Below are positions 43,548 through 52,709 of a DNA stretch of 64,000 nucleotides, piece after piece; positions within the stretch are counted from its first letter, which is position 1; each line of letters opens with the position of its first letter. The notes below the pieces were generated by a model that did no database searches, was not told the origin of the DNA, and worked only from the letters and a program-made list of their open reading frames with translations. The DNA lies in contig CP075364.1 of NCBI GenBank assembly GCA_019454105.1, positions 1,677,362-1,741,361 of the forward strand, written 5' to 3'. A program made the position numbers and the translations under genes. The stretch is from Fimbriimonadaceae bacterium. GTDB lineage: Bacteria > Armatimonadota > Fimbriimonadia > Fimbriimonadales > Fimbriimonadaceae.

Positions 43548-44857
43548 GTTCTGTTCACCGGATGGTAGAAACGACTGTCCGTGCTGTCTGAGCAAACAAC
43601 CGAAAGGTCGTCGCCATGAAAGCAGCCCCTGGCCATGAACTGACAAGCGAGGTTTCCGAGCACGGTGGCTTCTTGGGCAGCGGCCCTGATCGTCTTCCCT
43701 GTCACGAGCGCGAGGCTTTCGCAGAAGGAGTTGCTGGCGGCTCCTCCTCCACCCACATGCACCGTGTTCACTTTCTGGCCAGTCATGGTCTCCAATTGGC
43801 TGAGGCCCGTTGAGAGCGCCAAGACGATAGAGTCCAGGAGTGTTCCCGCCCACTCCGCCTCCGTCAGTTGAGATCCGAGGATCTCGCTGCAGGCGGAAAC
43901 CATTGAGCCTGGGGCGAACAACTTCTTGTCTAGAACATCCAGAGTCTTTCCGGATGGCTCCCCAGCCGCCAGCCAGTCGGCGACGCCTCCCTGGACACCA
44001 ATTTCGTCGTGAACTCGGTTCAGCAGATAAAAAGCCGGAAAGTTCTTCAGAAACCGGATCCGTCCATCGAAGGCCCTCTCGTTCGACCAATTGCCGAGAT
44101 AGGCGGCTTCCGAGACCAACGGAGAAGCCAAGACTTGCCCGAGGAGCGCCCATGTCCCAACGTTGAGAAATGCGTCTTGACCATCTGGTGCAAGAGCGAC
44201 GACTGCCGATGCGGTGTCGTGACTCGCAACTCGGACGACAGGCACACCAAGACTTGTCATACCGACACAACTTGGACCGAAAACCGGCTGAGCGGAAGGA
44301 ACCGGCCACCCGATCTTTTCAAAGACTTCAAAGCACCATTGGCCGTCCAATCCCATGAGTTGGGTTGTCGAAGCCATCGTCCCCTCACACCCGATTTCGC
44401 CGACGAGGCCCGCCACCAAATAGTCGGGAACATGGCTCCATGTGGCCACTTCGGGCAAGCATGGATCCTCCCGGTTGAGAGCCAAGAGTTGATAGACCGT
44501 ATTGAGGGGCAATGCCTGGATTCCGGTCCGGTCGTAAAGCCAGCGCCGCGATGACTCCCACAAGTCAAACTCGGACTGGTGCGCCGGATGCCGGTAGCAC
44601 CGGGAAGAAGCTTCCCTCCCCTGGGACTTGATAACAACGTCGACTCCCCAAGAGTCGATCCCAAGCGAAGCCCCTTCCGAGGCGGCGAGTTCCTCTGAGT
44701 CACGGACAAAGGCTTCAATGGCCGGCAAGTCCCAGAAGTCGTCCACCGAAAGGTTAGGCATTTGGTGCCGGATCTCGTAACGAATACGATCCCCTTCCCA
44801 AACACCCAGGGCCGCTCGGAGCGAGGTCGCACCAAGGTCCACCGCGACAGCCTTCAG
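43544..44857 (-). CDS. rhaB: L-rhamnulokinase
   Basis: 437 aa, FGGY-family carbohydrate kinase that phosphorylates L-rhamnulose. Motifs: KAVAVDLGATSLRAALGVWE, DSWGVDVVIKSQGREAS, VRVASHDTASAVVALAPDGQ (the His-Asp-Thr active site), FLNVGTWALLGQVL and VHVGGGGAASNSFCESLALV. The start is unusual: no ATG fits. A CTG at 44857 overlaps the stop of the upstream aldolase gene as CTGA and gives a perfect N-terminus; GTG 44842 is the next option but cuts into the first strand. Second gene of the rhamnose-lactate operon. Confidence 0.92.
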   Translation of the reverse strand: MKAVAVDLGATSLRAALGVWEGDRIRYEIRHQMPNLSVDDFWDLPAIEAFVRDSEELAASEGASLGIDSWGVDVVIKSQGREASSRCYRHPAHQSEFDLWESSRRWLYDRTGIQALPLNTVYQLLALNREDPCLPEVATWSHVPDYLVAGLVGEIGCEGTMASTTQLMGLDGQWCFEVFEKIGWPVPSAQPVFGPSCVGMTSLGVPVVRVASHDTASAVVALAPDGQDAFLNVGTWALLGQVLASPLVSEAAYLGNWSNERAFDGRIRFLKNFPAFYLLNRVHDEIGVQGGVADWLAAGEPSGKTLDVLDKKLFAPGSMVSACSEILGSQLTEAEWAGTLLDSIVLALSTGLSQLETMTGQKVNTVHVGGGGAASNSFCESLALVTGKTIRAAAQEATVLGNLACQFMARGCFHGDDLSVVCSDSTDSRFYHPVNRT

Positions 44858-46920
44858 CGCAGGAACCCCTCTCGATTGCCGCCATCGACCGGTATGACGC
44901 AACCAGTCGTACGTGAGGACCGCTGTTCGCTCGCTAGCCAAACGACGGCCTCCGCAACATCCTCGGGCCTGACGGTGACTCCCAAGAGCGACCGCTTCCG
45001 ATAATGCTCCTCGATCTCCTCGGGACTGATCCCAAGCGAAGTCGCCGTCTGCTCGCGCCATTCCGCGCTCCAAATACCGCTCCCTGTGACCACCGCGTCA
45101 GGATTTACGGCGTTCACTCGAATGCCGTCTTTGGCGTGGTCGACAGCCGCGCACCTGACCAAGTGGAGGGCAAACGCCTTGGCAGCCGAGTAAAGTGCGG
45201 CGTTCGACCCAGCCGCCGTCCCGTTCTTCGATCCGACGACGACGATCGAGCCCCCCAGCCCTTGCGCCCGCATCCATCTGACCGCGCTCCCCACCGTTTG
45301 GTAAAGACCTCGGATCAAGACGCCGTCCAGCAGCTCATAGTCGTCAGCATGAGTGTCCGCGACCGTCCCCCGCCGGGCCACACCAGCGTTCGCCACGACG
45401 ATGTCAAGACCGCCGAAGGCGAGCACTGCCGACTCCATCGCCGATTCGAGCGAGGCTGAATCTGCAATGTCGGCGGTCACAGCTACCGCCGAGTCTTGGC
45501 CCAACGCTCCAGCGACCGCTTCTCGGGCCGATTCCAACTTCTGCGAGTCTCGGTCGACCAGCACGACCGAGCAGCCGAGTTCGGCCAACCGCAGGGCGGT
45601 CGCGCGGCCGATTCCCTGGGCCGCCCCCGTCACCAAGGCGACTCGTCTCGAAAGCTCCTTCTCGGGTGGTTGGCGCCGGAGCTTCGCTTCCTCCAATGCC
45701 CAATATTCAATATCGAAGGCCTCTTGCTCGGCAAGCGCGACATACCTTGACACCGATTCCGCCCCATGAATGACTCGGATCGCGTTCCGATAAAACTCGC
45801 CCGTCACGCGCGCCTCGTGAGGCGACTTCCCGAGTGCCACGATGCCCACCCCCGGAACGGCGACGAGGCTCGGGTTCGGGTTACGCATCGGGGGCGAGTC
45901 CGACCGACGACAATGATGGTAATACTGCCGATATTCCAGGCGGAACTCTTCGAGTCGAGCCTCCAGAGGCTCTCCGACCCGCCACACCATCGGCCGAATC
46001 TTCGTCCGGAGAAAGTGGTCTGGGCAGCTTGTTCCAAGTCCCGCGAGTTCATCCAGTCTTTGGCTCGCAAGGAACTCCAGGGCCTCGGGATCGGAGTCCA
46101 CCGACGCGACCAACCGTTGGCCATCATGCACGGTAAGCCCTCTCAAGCGCGGCAACAACTCGAGCAAGACGCTCCTCGTGTCCTCGATCTCGGCTCCCAC
46201 AAGCGGCCCAAAGGTTGCTGGACGACCATGCCGAGCCAAAAACTCCTCGGCCTGCTGGATCAACTGGATGGTCAGTCGATAGCACTCGGTCCAGTTGTCG
46301 GCCCAACAGATGAAACCGTGTTGGCCCATGAGTGCCCCGTCGAGCCTCGGGTCAGCCAAAAGAAGATCCCGAATCTGAAGACCGAGTTCAAGCCCCGGTC
46401 TTCTCCAAGGGACAAACCCCATCCTTCCCTCCCAAACTCTCTGGGTGAGGGCCTCAGCGTCCGCGCTTGCTGCGATCGCGATGACCGAGTCGGAGTGCAT
46501 GTGAGACACGGCCCGACGTGGCAGATAAGCATGGAGCGGCGTGTCGATCGACGCCGTGACCGTGTTGCGGCCGAAAGCGCACAGCGGATAAAGGCCGACG
46601 GCCGCGTCCTCGCCGAGTCCACCCGCAGCCAACGTCTTCTCGATCGCTAAGACCCGGTTCAGATCCAGCGCCGCGAAGGATTCGCGCGTCGCTGTTCCGA
46701 GATCGCCACCCGACCCCTTGACCCACAACACTTCGACAGGCAGCCCCGTCACGGGATCCGTCTCTGTGGTCTTGACCGAAGTGTTGCCCCCTCCGTAGTT
46801 CGTCACCCGTCGATCCGCACCTAAGAGCTTGGACGCGTAGACCAGCGTCTCGAGCGGATCGAGAGCCGACGCCCGGGCCTCGTCCCAACGGTCGACGACT
46901 GAGGCCCCAAGGGAGATCAT
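44854..46920 (-). CDS. rhaD: Bifunctional rhamnulose-1-phosphate aldolase/lactaldehyde dehydrogenase
   Basis: 688 aa fusion. The N-terminal ~430 residues are a class II aldolase: LETLVYASKLLGADRRVTNY with GGGNTSVK, then HMHSDSVIAIA zinc site and GQHGFICWADNWTECYRLTI. The C-terminal ~250 residues are a short-chain dehydrogenase with VTGAAQGIGRATALRLAELG, catalytic YSAAKAFALHLV and a C-terminal IPVDGGNREGFLR. The domains correspond to the RhaD/RhaE fusion known in several phyla. Rhamnulose 1-phosphate gives DHAP plus L-lactaldehyde, which the SDR half oxidises. Start chosen at ATG 46920; ATG 46968 is possible but adds an unlikely tail. Confidence 0.93.
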   Translation of the reverse strand: MISLGASVVDRWDEARASALDPLETLVYASKLLGADRRVTNYGGGNTSVKTTETDPVTGLPVEVLWVKGSGGDLGTATRESFAALDLNRVLAIEKTLAAGGLGEDAAVGLYPLCAFGRNTVTASIDTPLHAYLPRRAVSHMHSDSVIAIAASADAEALTQRVWEGRMGFVPWRRPGLELGLQIRDLLLADPRLDGALMGQHGFICWADNWTECYRLTIQLIQQAEEFLARHGRPATFGPLVGAEIEDTRSVLLELLPRLRGLTVHDGQRLVASVDSDPEALEFLASQRLDELAGLGTSCPDHFLRTKIRPMVWRVGEPLEARLEEFRLEYRQYYHHCRRSDSPPMRNPNPSLVAVPGVGIVALGKSPHEARVTGEFYRNAIRVIHGAESVSRYVALAEQEAFDIEYWALEEAKLRRQPPEKELSRRVALVTGAAQGIGRATALRLAELGCSVVLVDRDSQKLESAREAVAGALGQDSAVAVTADIADSASLESAMESAVLAFGGLDIVVANAGVARRGTVADTHADDYELLDGVLIRGLYQTVGSAVRWMRAQGLGGSIVVVGSKNGTAAGSNAALYSAAKAFALHLVRCAAVDHAKDGIRVNAVNPDAVVTGSGIWSAEWREQTATSLGISPEEIEEHYRKRSLLGVTVRPEDVAEAVVWLASEQRSSRTTGCVIPVDGGNREGFLR

Positions 46921-46954
46921 GTCCGGATTATAGGCCCTTTCCAGAGAACACAAA

Positions 46955-46979
46955 GGCGCCCCGGACAAGCCAGGGCGCC
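46955..46979 (-). terminator. Terminator of the minus-strand PEP-CTERM gene
   Basis: GGCGCCC (46955-46961) and GGGCGCC (46973-46979) form a 7-bp GC stem with an 11-nt loop. On the minus strand it is followed by TTTGTGTTC. It lies 18 nt beyond the PEP-CTERM gene stop. Confidence 0.75.
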
Positions 46980-46997
46980 GAGTGAGTCAAGCAGAAA

Positions 46998-48089
46998 CTA
47001 CTTCCTCTTGCGGCGGGCGACCAAGGCGGCGAGCCCGGCCCCAAGAGCGAGCATCGTGGCCGGCTCGGGCACCGGAGTGAACGCGACGCCACGGTAGATC
47101 GTGTTCTGGGCGGCCGACGACAGGGTCAGGGCCCCCGCGGAAGAACCCGTGTCGGTGATCGTGATCAGCCGGTTGGCGCTCGCTTCCGAGGTGATCGCAT
47201 ATAGAACAGCGTTGCCGTTGCCGTCGATCTCGCCAGCGAGCCCACGGGCGCCCACGTTGGTGGCGCCCGTGCCCAAAGTGTAGGCAAGGCTCCAACCAGA
47301 CCCGTCAAACGTCCACTTCTGAATGCCGCCGTTGACGTTGTTACGGTCGTCAGCCACGTAGATCGTCCGGTCGTCCTTGATGAAGAAGCCATAGGGGCTC
47401 ATGCCCGTCTGGGTGAACAGATTGACCGGAGTCGACCCCGTATTGGGGAGACCTGAAATCTTGTTCAGCCCAATGAAACTGCCACTTTGGGACGTGAAGT
47501 AAATGTCGCCTCCAAAGATGCCGATGACCCGCGTGTTGGCGAGGCCGGTCGAGACCTGGGTGACGGTTCCGCCCGAGCCGGGGCCATAAACGATCCCCCC
47601 GACGTTGCCAGCGCCGGCCATCCAGTACTCGCTACCGTCCACCGTCACCGCGCTGCGCGGGTTGCTGGCGCTAAAGGCGTTGGTGTATTTGGTGTATGTG
47701 ATGGTCGAATCGAACCCGACCAGGCCCACGACACGGTTGACGTTGGCGCTGGTCGTGCCCGCGACGCTGGCAGTTCCAACGGCGGTGTCATAACCCATGA
47801 TCGTCAGGCCCCTGCCGTCGACCGAGTTGAGCAAGTGGCCTTCGCTCGTTGCCGTACCGCTGTTGGTCAACCGGTCACCCGAGGAGCCCCCGTTGAATCC
47901 GACGACGAACTGACCGGCCTGGGCCGCAGTCGACTTGTCAAAAGCGAAGATGCGCGTTTGGCTCGCAGCAGCCGTAAGGGCACCGGAGCCATCGCCGATG
48001 ACGCTCACGGCCAGACCGTTGCTGATGAACTGGGCCTGCGACAAGGCGCCGACAGACAAGAAGGCGAGAACAAGAATGTTGCGTTTCAT
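46998..48089 (-). CDS. PEP-CTERM-anchored secreted protein, 363 aa
   Basis: Signal peptide MKRNILVLAFLSVGALSQAQ, then a beta-rich body with repeated strand-turn units (IYGPGSG-type and VRVIGIFGGDIYFTS). The C-terminus is VPEPATMLALGAGLAALVAR with RKRK, a clear PEP-CTERM sorting tail for exosortase. A beta-propeller fold is likely. Start at ATG 48089; the frame continues to 48134 without a reason to use it. Role unknown; it is likely an envelope or extracellular matrix protein. Confidence 0.85.
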   Translation of the reverse strand: MKRNILVLAFLSVGALSQAQFISNGLAVSVIGDGSGALTAAASQTRIFAFDKSTAAQAGQFVVGFNGGSSGDRLTNSGTATSEGHLLNSVDGRGLTIMGYDTAVGTASVAGTTSANVNRVVGLVGFDSTITYTKYTNAFSASNPRSAVTVDGSEYWMAGAGNVGGIVYGPGSGGTVTQVSTGLANTRVIGIFGGDIYFTSQSGSFIGLNKISGLPNTGSTPVNLFTQTGMSPYGFFIKDDRTIYVADDRNNVNGGIQKWTFDGSGWSLAYTLGTGATNVGARGLAGEIDGNGNAVLYAITSEASANRLITITDTGSSAGALTLSSAAQNTIYRGVAFTPVPEPATMLALGAGLAALVARRKRK

Positions 48090-48131
48090 GGCAGTTTCGT
48101 CCCGCACGCCTGCTGCGCCCCGGGCACCCAG

Positions 48132-48194
48132 CAATTCTAGATGCCCGAATTGTTAAGAGAAAGACAAAGCCTAGTGGAAAACTAGACTTTGTCT
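48132..48194. repeat. Two stacked inverted repeats in a divergent intergenic region
   Basis: CAATTC (48132-48137) pairs with GAATTG (48147-48152). AGACAAAG-C-CTAG (48162-48174) pairs with CTAG-A-CTTTGTCT (48182-48194), 12 pairs around one mismatch, loop 7. They lie between the divergent PEP-CTERM and CAPAE lipoprotein genes and could be operators. The rest of 48090-48372 holds only the promoter of the lipoprotein. Confidence 0.7.
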
Positions 48195-48253
48195 AGAAAA
48201 CAGGCAATTTTTCCGTCGATACATGGAAGAGTCCCAAAAAACCGCCGCAACCC

Positions 48254-48282
48254 TTGCGCCGGTTGATCCGTCGCTTTATAAT
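48254..48282 (+). promoter_or_regulatory. Promoter of the 44-aa lipoprotein
   Basis: TTGCGC (48254-48259), 17-nt spacer, perfect TATAAT (48277-48282). It leaves a leader of about 85 nt before ATG 48373. Confidence 0.7.
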
Positions 48283-48372
48283 GAGCCCTGCGCCGCTCGC
48301 CCAACCTTCGGGTGAAAGCGAAGAGCGCGGAGGAGCCTGGTCGAGGATTCGGCCAGGGAAGGTTCAACTAAC

Positions 48373-48507
48373 ATGAAGAAGCTGATGATGATTCTGGCGG
48401 CGCTCAGCATCCTGGGCATTCTGGCTACGGCCTGCGCTCCGGCTGAGGGCGGCGAGTCCGGCACCACCACCACTGGTGGCGAGAGCAAGACCGAAGAAAC
48501 CAAGTAA
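48373..48507 (+). CDS. Very small CAPAE lipoprotein, 44 aa
   Basis: MKKLMMILAALSILGILATA then Cys-Ala-Pro-Ala-Glu, a full lipoprotein signal and lipobox, followed by a Gly/Thr/Ser/Glu-rich tail ending EETK. It has a strong promoter, a start after a long leader, and a strong terminator just downstream, so it is a real gene despite its size. The first residues after the lipid Cys match those of the lipoprotein at 21164, suggesting one small family. Function unknown. Confidence 0.75.
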   Translation: MKKLMMILAALSILGILATACAPAEGGESGTTTTGGESKTEETK

Positions 48508-48540
48508 AGCCAGGAAAGAGGCTTTCTATTCGTCGTTCCA

Positions 48541-48564
48541 GGGCCCAAGCTTCGGCTTGGGCCC
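48541..48564. terminator. Strong terminator hairpin
   Basis: GGGCCCAAGC-TTCG-GCTTGGGCCC, a perfect 10-bp stem with a TTCG tetraloop, between the lipoprotein (plus) and nucleotidyltransferase (minus) genes. It probably serves both. Confidence 0.9.
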
Positions 48565-48567
48565 CCG

Positions 48568-49497
48568 TCATTCTTGGTCGCCTTGTCGAATCACCGATTC
48601 CAAGTCGCTGGAAACCCTCACTTCGCCGCTCAAGAGGCAGCCGTGGATCTTTCCGGCCACATCGACTCTCGCACCTGGGAAGACCACGGAGTCGCTGATC
48701 GAAGAACACGCCACCTGGGCCCCAGGGCCGATCACGACATTGGGCCCGACGTCTCCGGTGACAACGGAGCCTTCCCCGATCAAGTTTCCGCCCTGGAGCA
48801 AGTGCGCGGTCGTCTCCAGGAACGAGTCCAGAGTTCCCGTGTCGAACCATGTCCCCTTATAGACCCCGGCCAAGACCGTCTCGCCCCGGTCGATCAAGGC
48901 CTGGATCGCGTCTGTGATCTCGTATTCGCCTCGCGCGCTCGGCTGGAGCCCGGGCAGAACGTCCCAAATCTGGGGCCCGAACACGTACATCCCAGCCATC
49001 GCAAGGTTCGACTCGGGGTTTTGGGGCTTTTCGACCAACTTGACGATCCGCTCGCCATCCACGTTGGCGACGCCGAACCGCCGAGGATCATCGACCGGCT
49101 TGACCAAGTTCAAATTCGCGCATCCCGATTCTTTGAACCGATCTACGTGCGGCTTCAAACTGTCCCCGTACATCGCGTCGCCGAGGTACAAGACGAAGTC
49201 GTCCCCACCCACGAAGTCCTTCGCGAAACCGACCGCGTGGGCCAGGCCCTTGGCCTCCGGTTGGCGGACGTAATCGAGCCGCAGCCCGAACGCTGAGCCG
49301 TCGCCCAAAGCTCTCCGGAGCTGCTCCTCGTTCTCGCCAACCACGACGCAGACCTCACTGATCCCGCACTCCTTGAGCCTGTCAAAGGCATATTCTAGGG
49401 TCATCCGGTTGGCGATGGGCAAGAGGGGCTTGGCGACGACCTTGGTGATCGGATAAAGCCGCGTGCCCTTGCCAGCGGCGAGAACGACTCCTTTCAT
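48568..49497 (-). CDS. Glucose-1-phosphate thymidylyltransferase-like nucleotidyltransferase
   Basis: 309 aa. Starts MKGVVLAAGKGTRLYPITKV with the G-x-G-T-R-x-x-P signature, then KPLLPIANRMTLEYAFDRLK, VLYLGDAMYGDSLKP with the metal Asp, LVEKPQNPESN and TWFDTGTLDSFLETT. The C-terminal ~60 residues are a left-handed beta-helix (VVTGDVGPNVVIGPGAQVAC, VVFPGARVDVAGKI). The long form fits sugar nucleotide (dTDP-glucose) synthesis for surface polysaccharides, but UDP-type activity cannot be excluded. Confidence 0.88.
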   Translation of the reverse strand: MKGVVLAAGKGTRLYPITKVVAKPLLPIANRMTLEYAFDRLKECGISEVCVVVGENEEQLRRALGDGSAFGLRLDYVRQPEAKGLAHAVGFAKDFVGGDDFVLYLGDAMYGDSLKPHVDRFKESGCANLNLVKPVDDPRRFGVANVDGERIVKLVEKPQNPESNLAMAGMYVFGPQIWDVLPGLQPSARGEYEITDAIQALIDRGETVLAGVYKGTWFDTGTLDSFLETTAHLLQGGNLIGEGSVVTGDVGPNVVIGPGAQVACSSISDSVVFPGARVDVAGKIHGCLLSGEVRVSSDLESVIRQGDQE

Positions 49498-49540
49498 GGC
49501 GGGATTTCATCTTGGCACACGCCCCGGTTCGCCCCGGACA

Positions 49541-49586
49541 AAAGGACGGCGCCCCCCAGTGGCCCGGGAGGCGCCGCGCCGTCTTT
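49541..49586. terminator. Terminator after groEL
   Basis: GACGGCG (49545-49551) pairs with CGCCGTC (49577-49583), with GGCGCC-type pairing inside. On the minus strand the stem is followed by TTTTGTCC, just beyond the groEL stop. Confidence 0.75.
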
Positions 49587-49592
49587 GGGGCC

Positions 49593-51197
<1,605 letters not shown>

Positions 51198-51527
51198 TTA
51201 CTTCTTGGCTCCAGCCTTTTCGCGGGTCTTGGACTCGGCCCCGGTCAGGACGCCGAGAACATCGTCGCTCCGCAAGATCACGTAGTCGGCGCCATCAATC
51301 GTGACCTCGGTTCCGCTATATTTGCCGTAAAGGACGGTGTCCCCGACTTTCACGTCCGGTGGCACGGTCTTGCCGCTGTCCAAGGTCTTGCCGGGGCCGA
51401 CAGCCAAAACTTTGCCCTTCAACGGCTTCTCTTTGGCAGAATCGGGGAGAATGATGCCGCCCGCTGAGGTCTCCTCTTTCGGGGCTGGCTCGACGACGAT
51501 GCGGTCATGCAATGGTTGCAGCTTCAT
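51198..51527 (-). CDS. groES: Co-chaperonin GroES
   Basis: 109 aa. LQPLHDRIVVEPAPKEETSA, GGIILPDSAKEKPLKGKVLA, DVKVGDTVLYGKYSGTEVTI complete the fold and mobile loop. The C-terminus is extended by a basic Ala/Lys tail (TREKAGAKK). The leader contains nested inverted repeats that include the ribosome-binding site (see finding). Confidence 0.97.
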   Translation of the reverse strand: MKLQPLHDRIVVEPAPKEETSAGGIILPDSAKEKPLKGKVLAVGPGKTLDSGKTVPPDVKVGDTVLYGKYSGTEVTIDGADYVILRSDDVLGVLTGAESKTREKAGAKK

Positions 51528-51532
51528 GGTCT

Positions 51533-51591
51533 TTAGCGCTCCCTGTTCTTGACTGCCAGGGTTGTTGGCAGTTTACCAAAGAGAGCGCCAA
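51533..51591 (-). promoter_or_regulatory. Nested inverted repeats in the groES leader, ribosome-binding site sequestered
   Basis: Outer arms: TTAGCGCTCCC (51533-51543) and GAGAGCGCCAA (51581-51591) on the plus strand, 11 pairs with two wobbles. Inner arms: ACTGCCA (51552-51558) and TGGCAGT (51566-51572), perfect 7 bp. In the mRNA the outer arm next to the gene contains GGGAG, the likely Shine-Dalgarno, 11 nt before the groES ATG. No canonical CIRCE (TTAGCACTC-N9-GAGTGCTAA) is present. Confidence 0.6.
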
Positions 51592-51671
51592 GGGCCCGGT
51601 CTTCCTCCGGGCCGTCACCCTGGTATTCGTCCGGTTGAACTCGAGACGGCCAAGGCGCCATACTTGGGTCT

Positions 51672-52709
51672 ATGCAACGACCAGCCCTTGCCAGGCTCGC
51701 TACTTGCGCTGGTCTCGCGGTCGCGGCCGCTAACCTGTTTGCCAGTCCCCGCCTCGGCAACATCTTCATGGCCAACCTTCCGGGCGACACCCGGACCGTC
51801 GCCTTCGATATCTCCCGGAACGCCCTGATCGCCGGCGCCAGCTTCGGCCCCGGCCCGAACCGGGCCGTCCTCTGGGACTACCGTACCGGGGCGACTCCGC
51901 TCGGCTTGCTCCCCGGCACGACCGAATCGACCGCCTACGGCGTCAACTCCTCCAAGACCGTTGTCGGCGCCGCTACCGGCTCGACAGGCAGCCGACCGTT
52001 CGTCTGGCAACCCCAGTCAAAGATGCAGGTCTTGCCGGTCCCACCGAACCTTCTGACCGGCGCCGCACTCAGCGTCAATGAGTTCGATTTGATCGTCGGA
52101 TGGGCTGGCGTCTCGAGCGTCCGCCTGCCCGCAATGTGGAACCAGGAGGCGCGCGACTTTAGCCCGGTCCTTCTTCCAAGGCTCCCTGGTGGGAGAAATG
52201 GAGAAGCCAGGAGGGTCAGCGAGGAAGCCCTCATCACTGGATGGAGCGGCTCCCTGGTCGGTCAGCGCGCCGTCCTCTGGTTCGGCAACTCGGCTCCCAT
52301 GGATCTTGGAGTCCTTCCAGGGTTCACAGCGAGCGTCGGACATGGCGTCAACGACCGCGCCCAAGTTGTCGGATCGCTGTCCGGGCCTGCTGGTCAAAGG
52401 CCGTTTGTTTGGTCCGAATCGAACGGCATGAAGCAACTGCCGCTTCCTCCCAACATGAAGGAGGGTTGGGCGACCGACATTTCGATCGATGGAACCATCG
52501 TGGGGACGGGCGTCCATGCGAACGGTCAGCGATACGCGATCGTATGGGTCCAAGAAACGCCGTTCTACGCCAACCTCATGGTCGTGCGGCAAAGGACATC
52601 GTTCCGCGTCACGGAAGCCAACGCCATCAACGACCTCGGACGGATCGCTATGAACTGGTCGAGCGTCGGCAAGCAAGCGCGTGGCGCCATCGGGATCCTT
52701 GTCAACTAA
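51672..52709 (+). CDS. Secreted HAF-repeat protein, 345 aa
   Basis: Signal peptide MQRPALARLATCAGLAVAAA with NLFASP cleavage region. The body is HAF-type propeller repeats (YGVNSSKTVVGAATGSTGSR, HGVNDRAQVVGSLSGPAGQR, ATDISIDGTIVGTGVHANGQ). No PEP-CTERM tail is present; the protein ends NWSSVGKQARGAIGILVN. It is related in style to the proteins at 7720 and 8604. It converges with the c-di-GMP gene (4-nt overlap). Confidence 0.8.
   Translation: MQRPALARLATCAGLAVAAANLFASPRLGNIFMANLPGDTRTVAFDISRNALIAGASFGPGPNRAVLWDYRTGATPLGLLPGTTESTAYGVNSSKTVVGAATGSTGSRPFVWQPQSKMQVLPVPPNLLTGAALSVNEFDLIVGWAGVSSVRLPAMWNQEARDFSPVLLPRLPGGRNGEARRVSEEALITGWSGSLVGQRAVLWFGNSAPMDLGVLPGFTASVGHGVNDRAQVVGSLSGPAGQRPFVWSESNGMKQLPLPPNMKEGWATDISIDGTIVGTGVHANGQRYAIVWVQETPFYANLMVVRQRTSFRVTEANAINDLGRIAMNWSSVGKQARGAIGILVN

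Noticed and set aside
43548-44309. N-terminal extension of lutA to 485 aa
   Set aside because: The added part is antisense-frame sequence over the kinase gene; ATG 43547 gives the standard LutA N-terminus.
51528-51671. CIRCE element for HrcA control of groES
   Set aside because: Arms do not match TTAGCACTC-N9-GAGTGCTAA and are 37 nt apart; only a loosely similar TTGGCGCTC/GAGCGCTAA pair exists.
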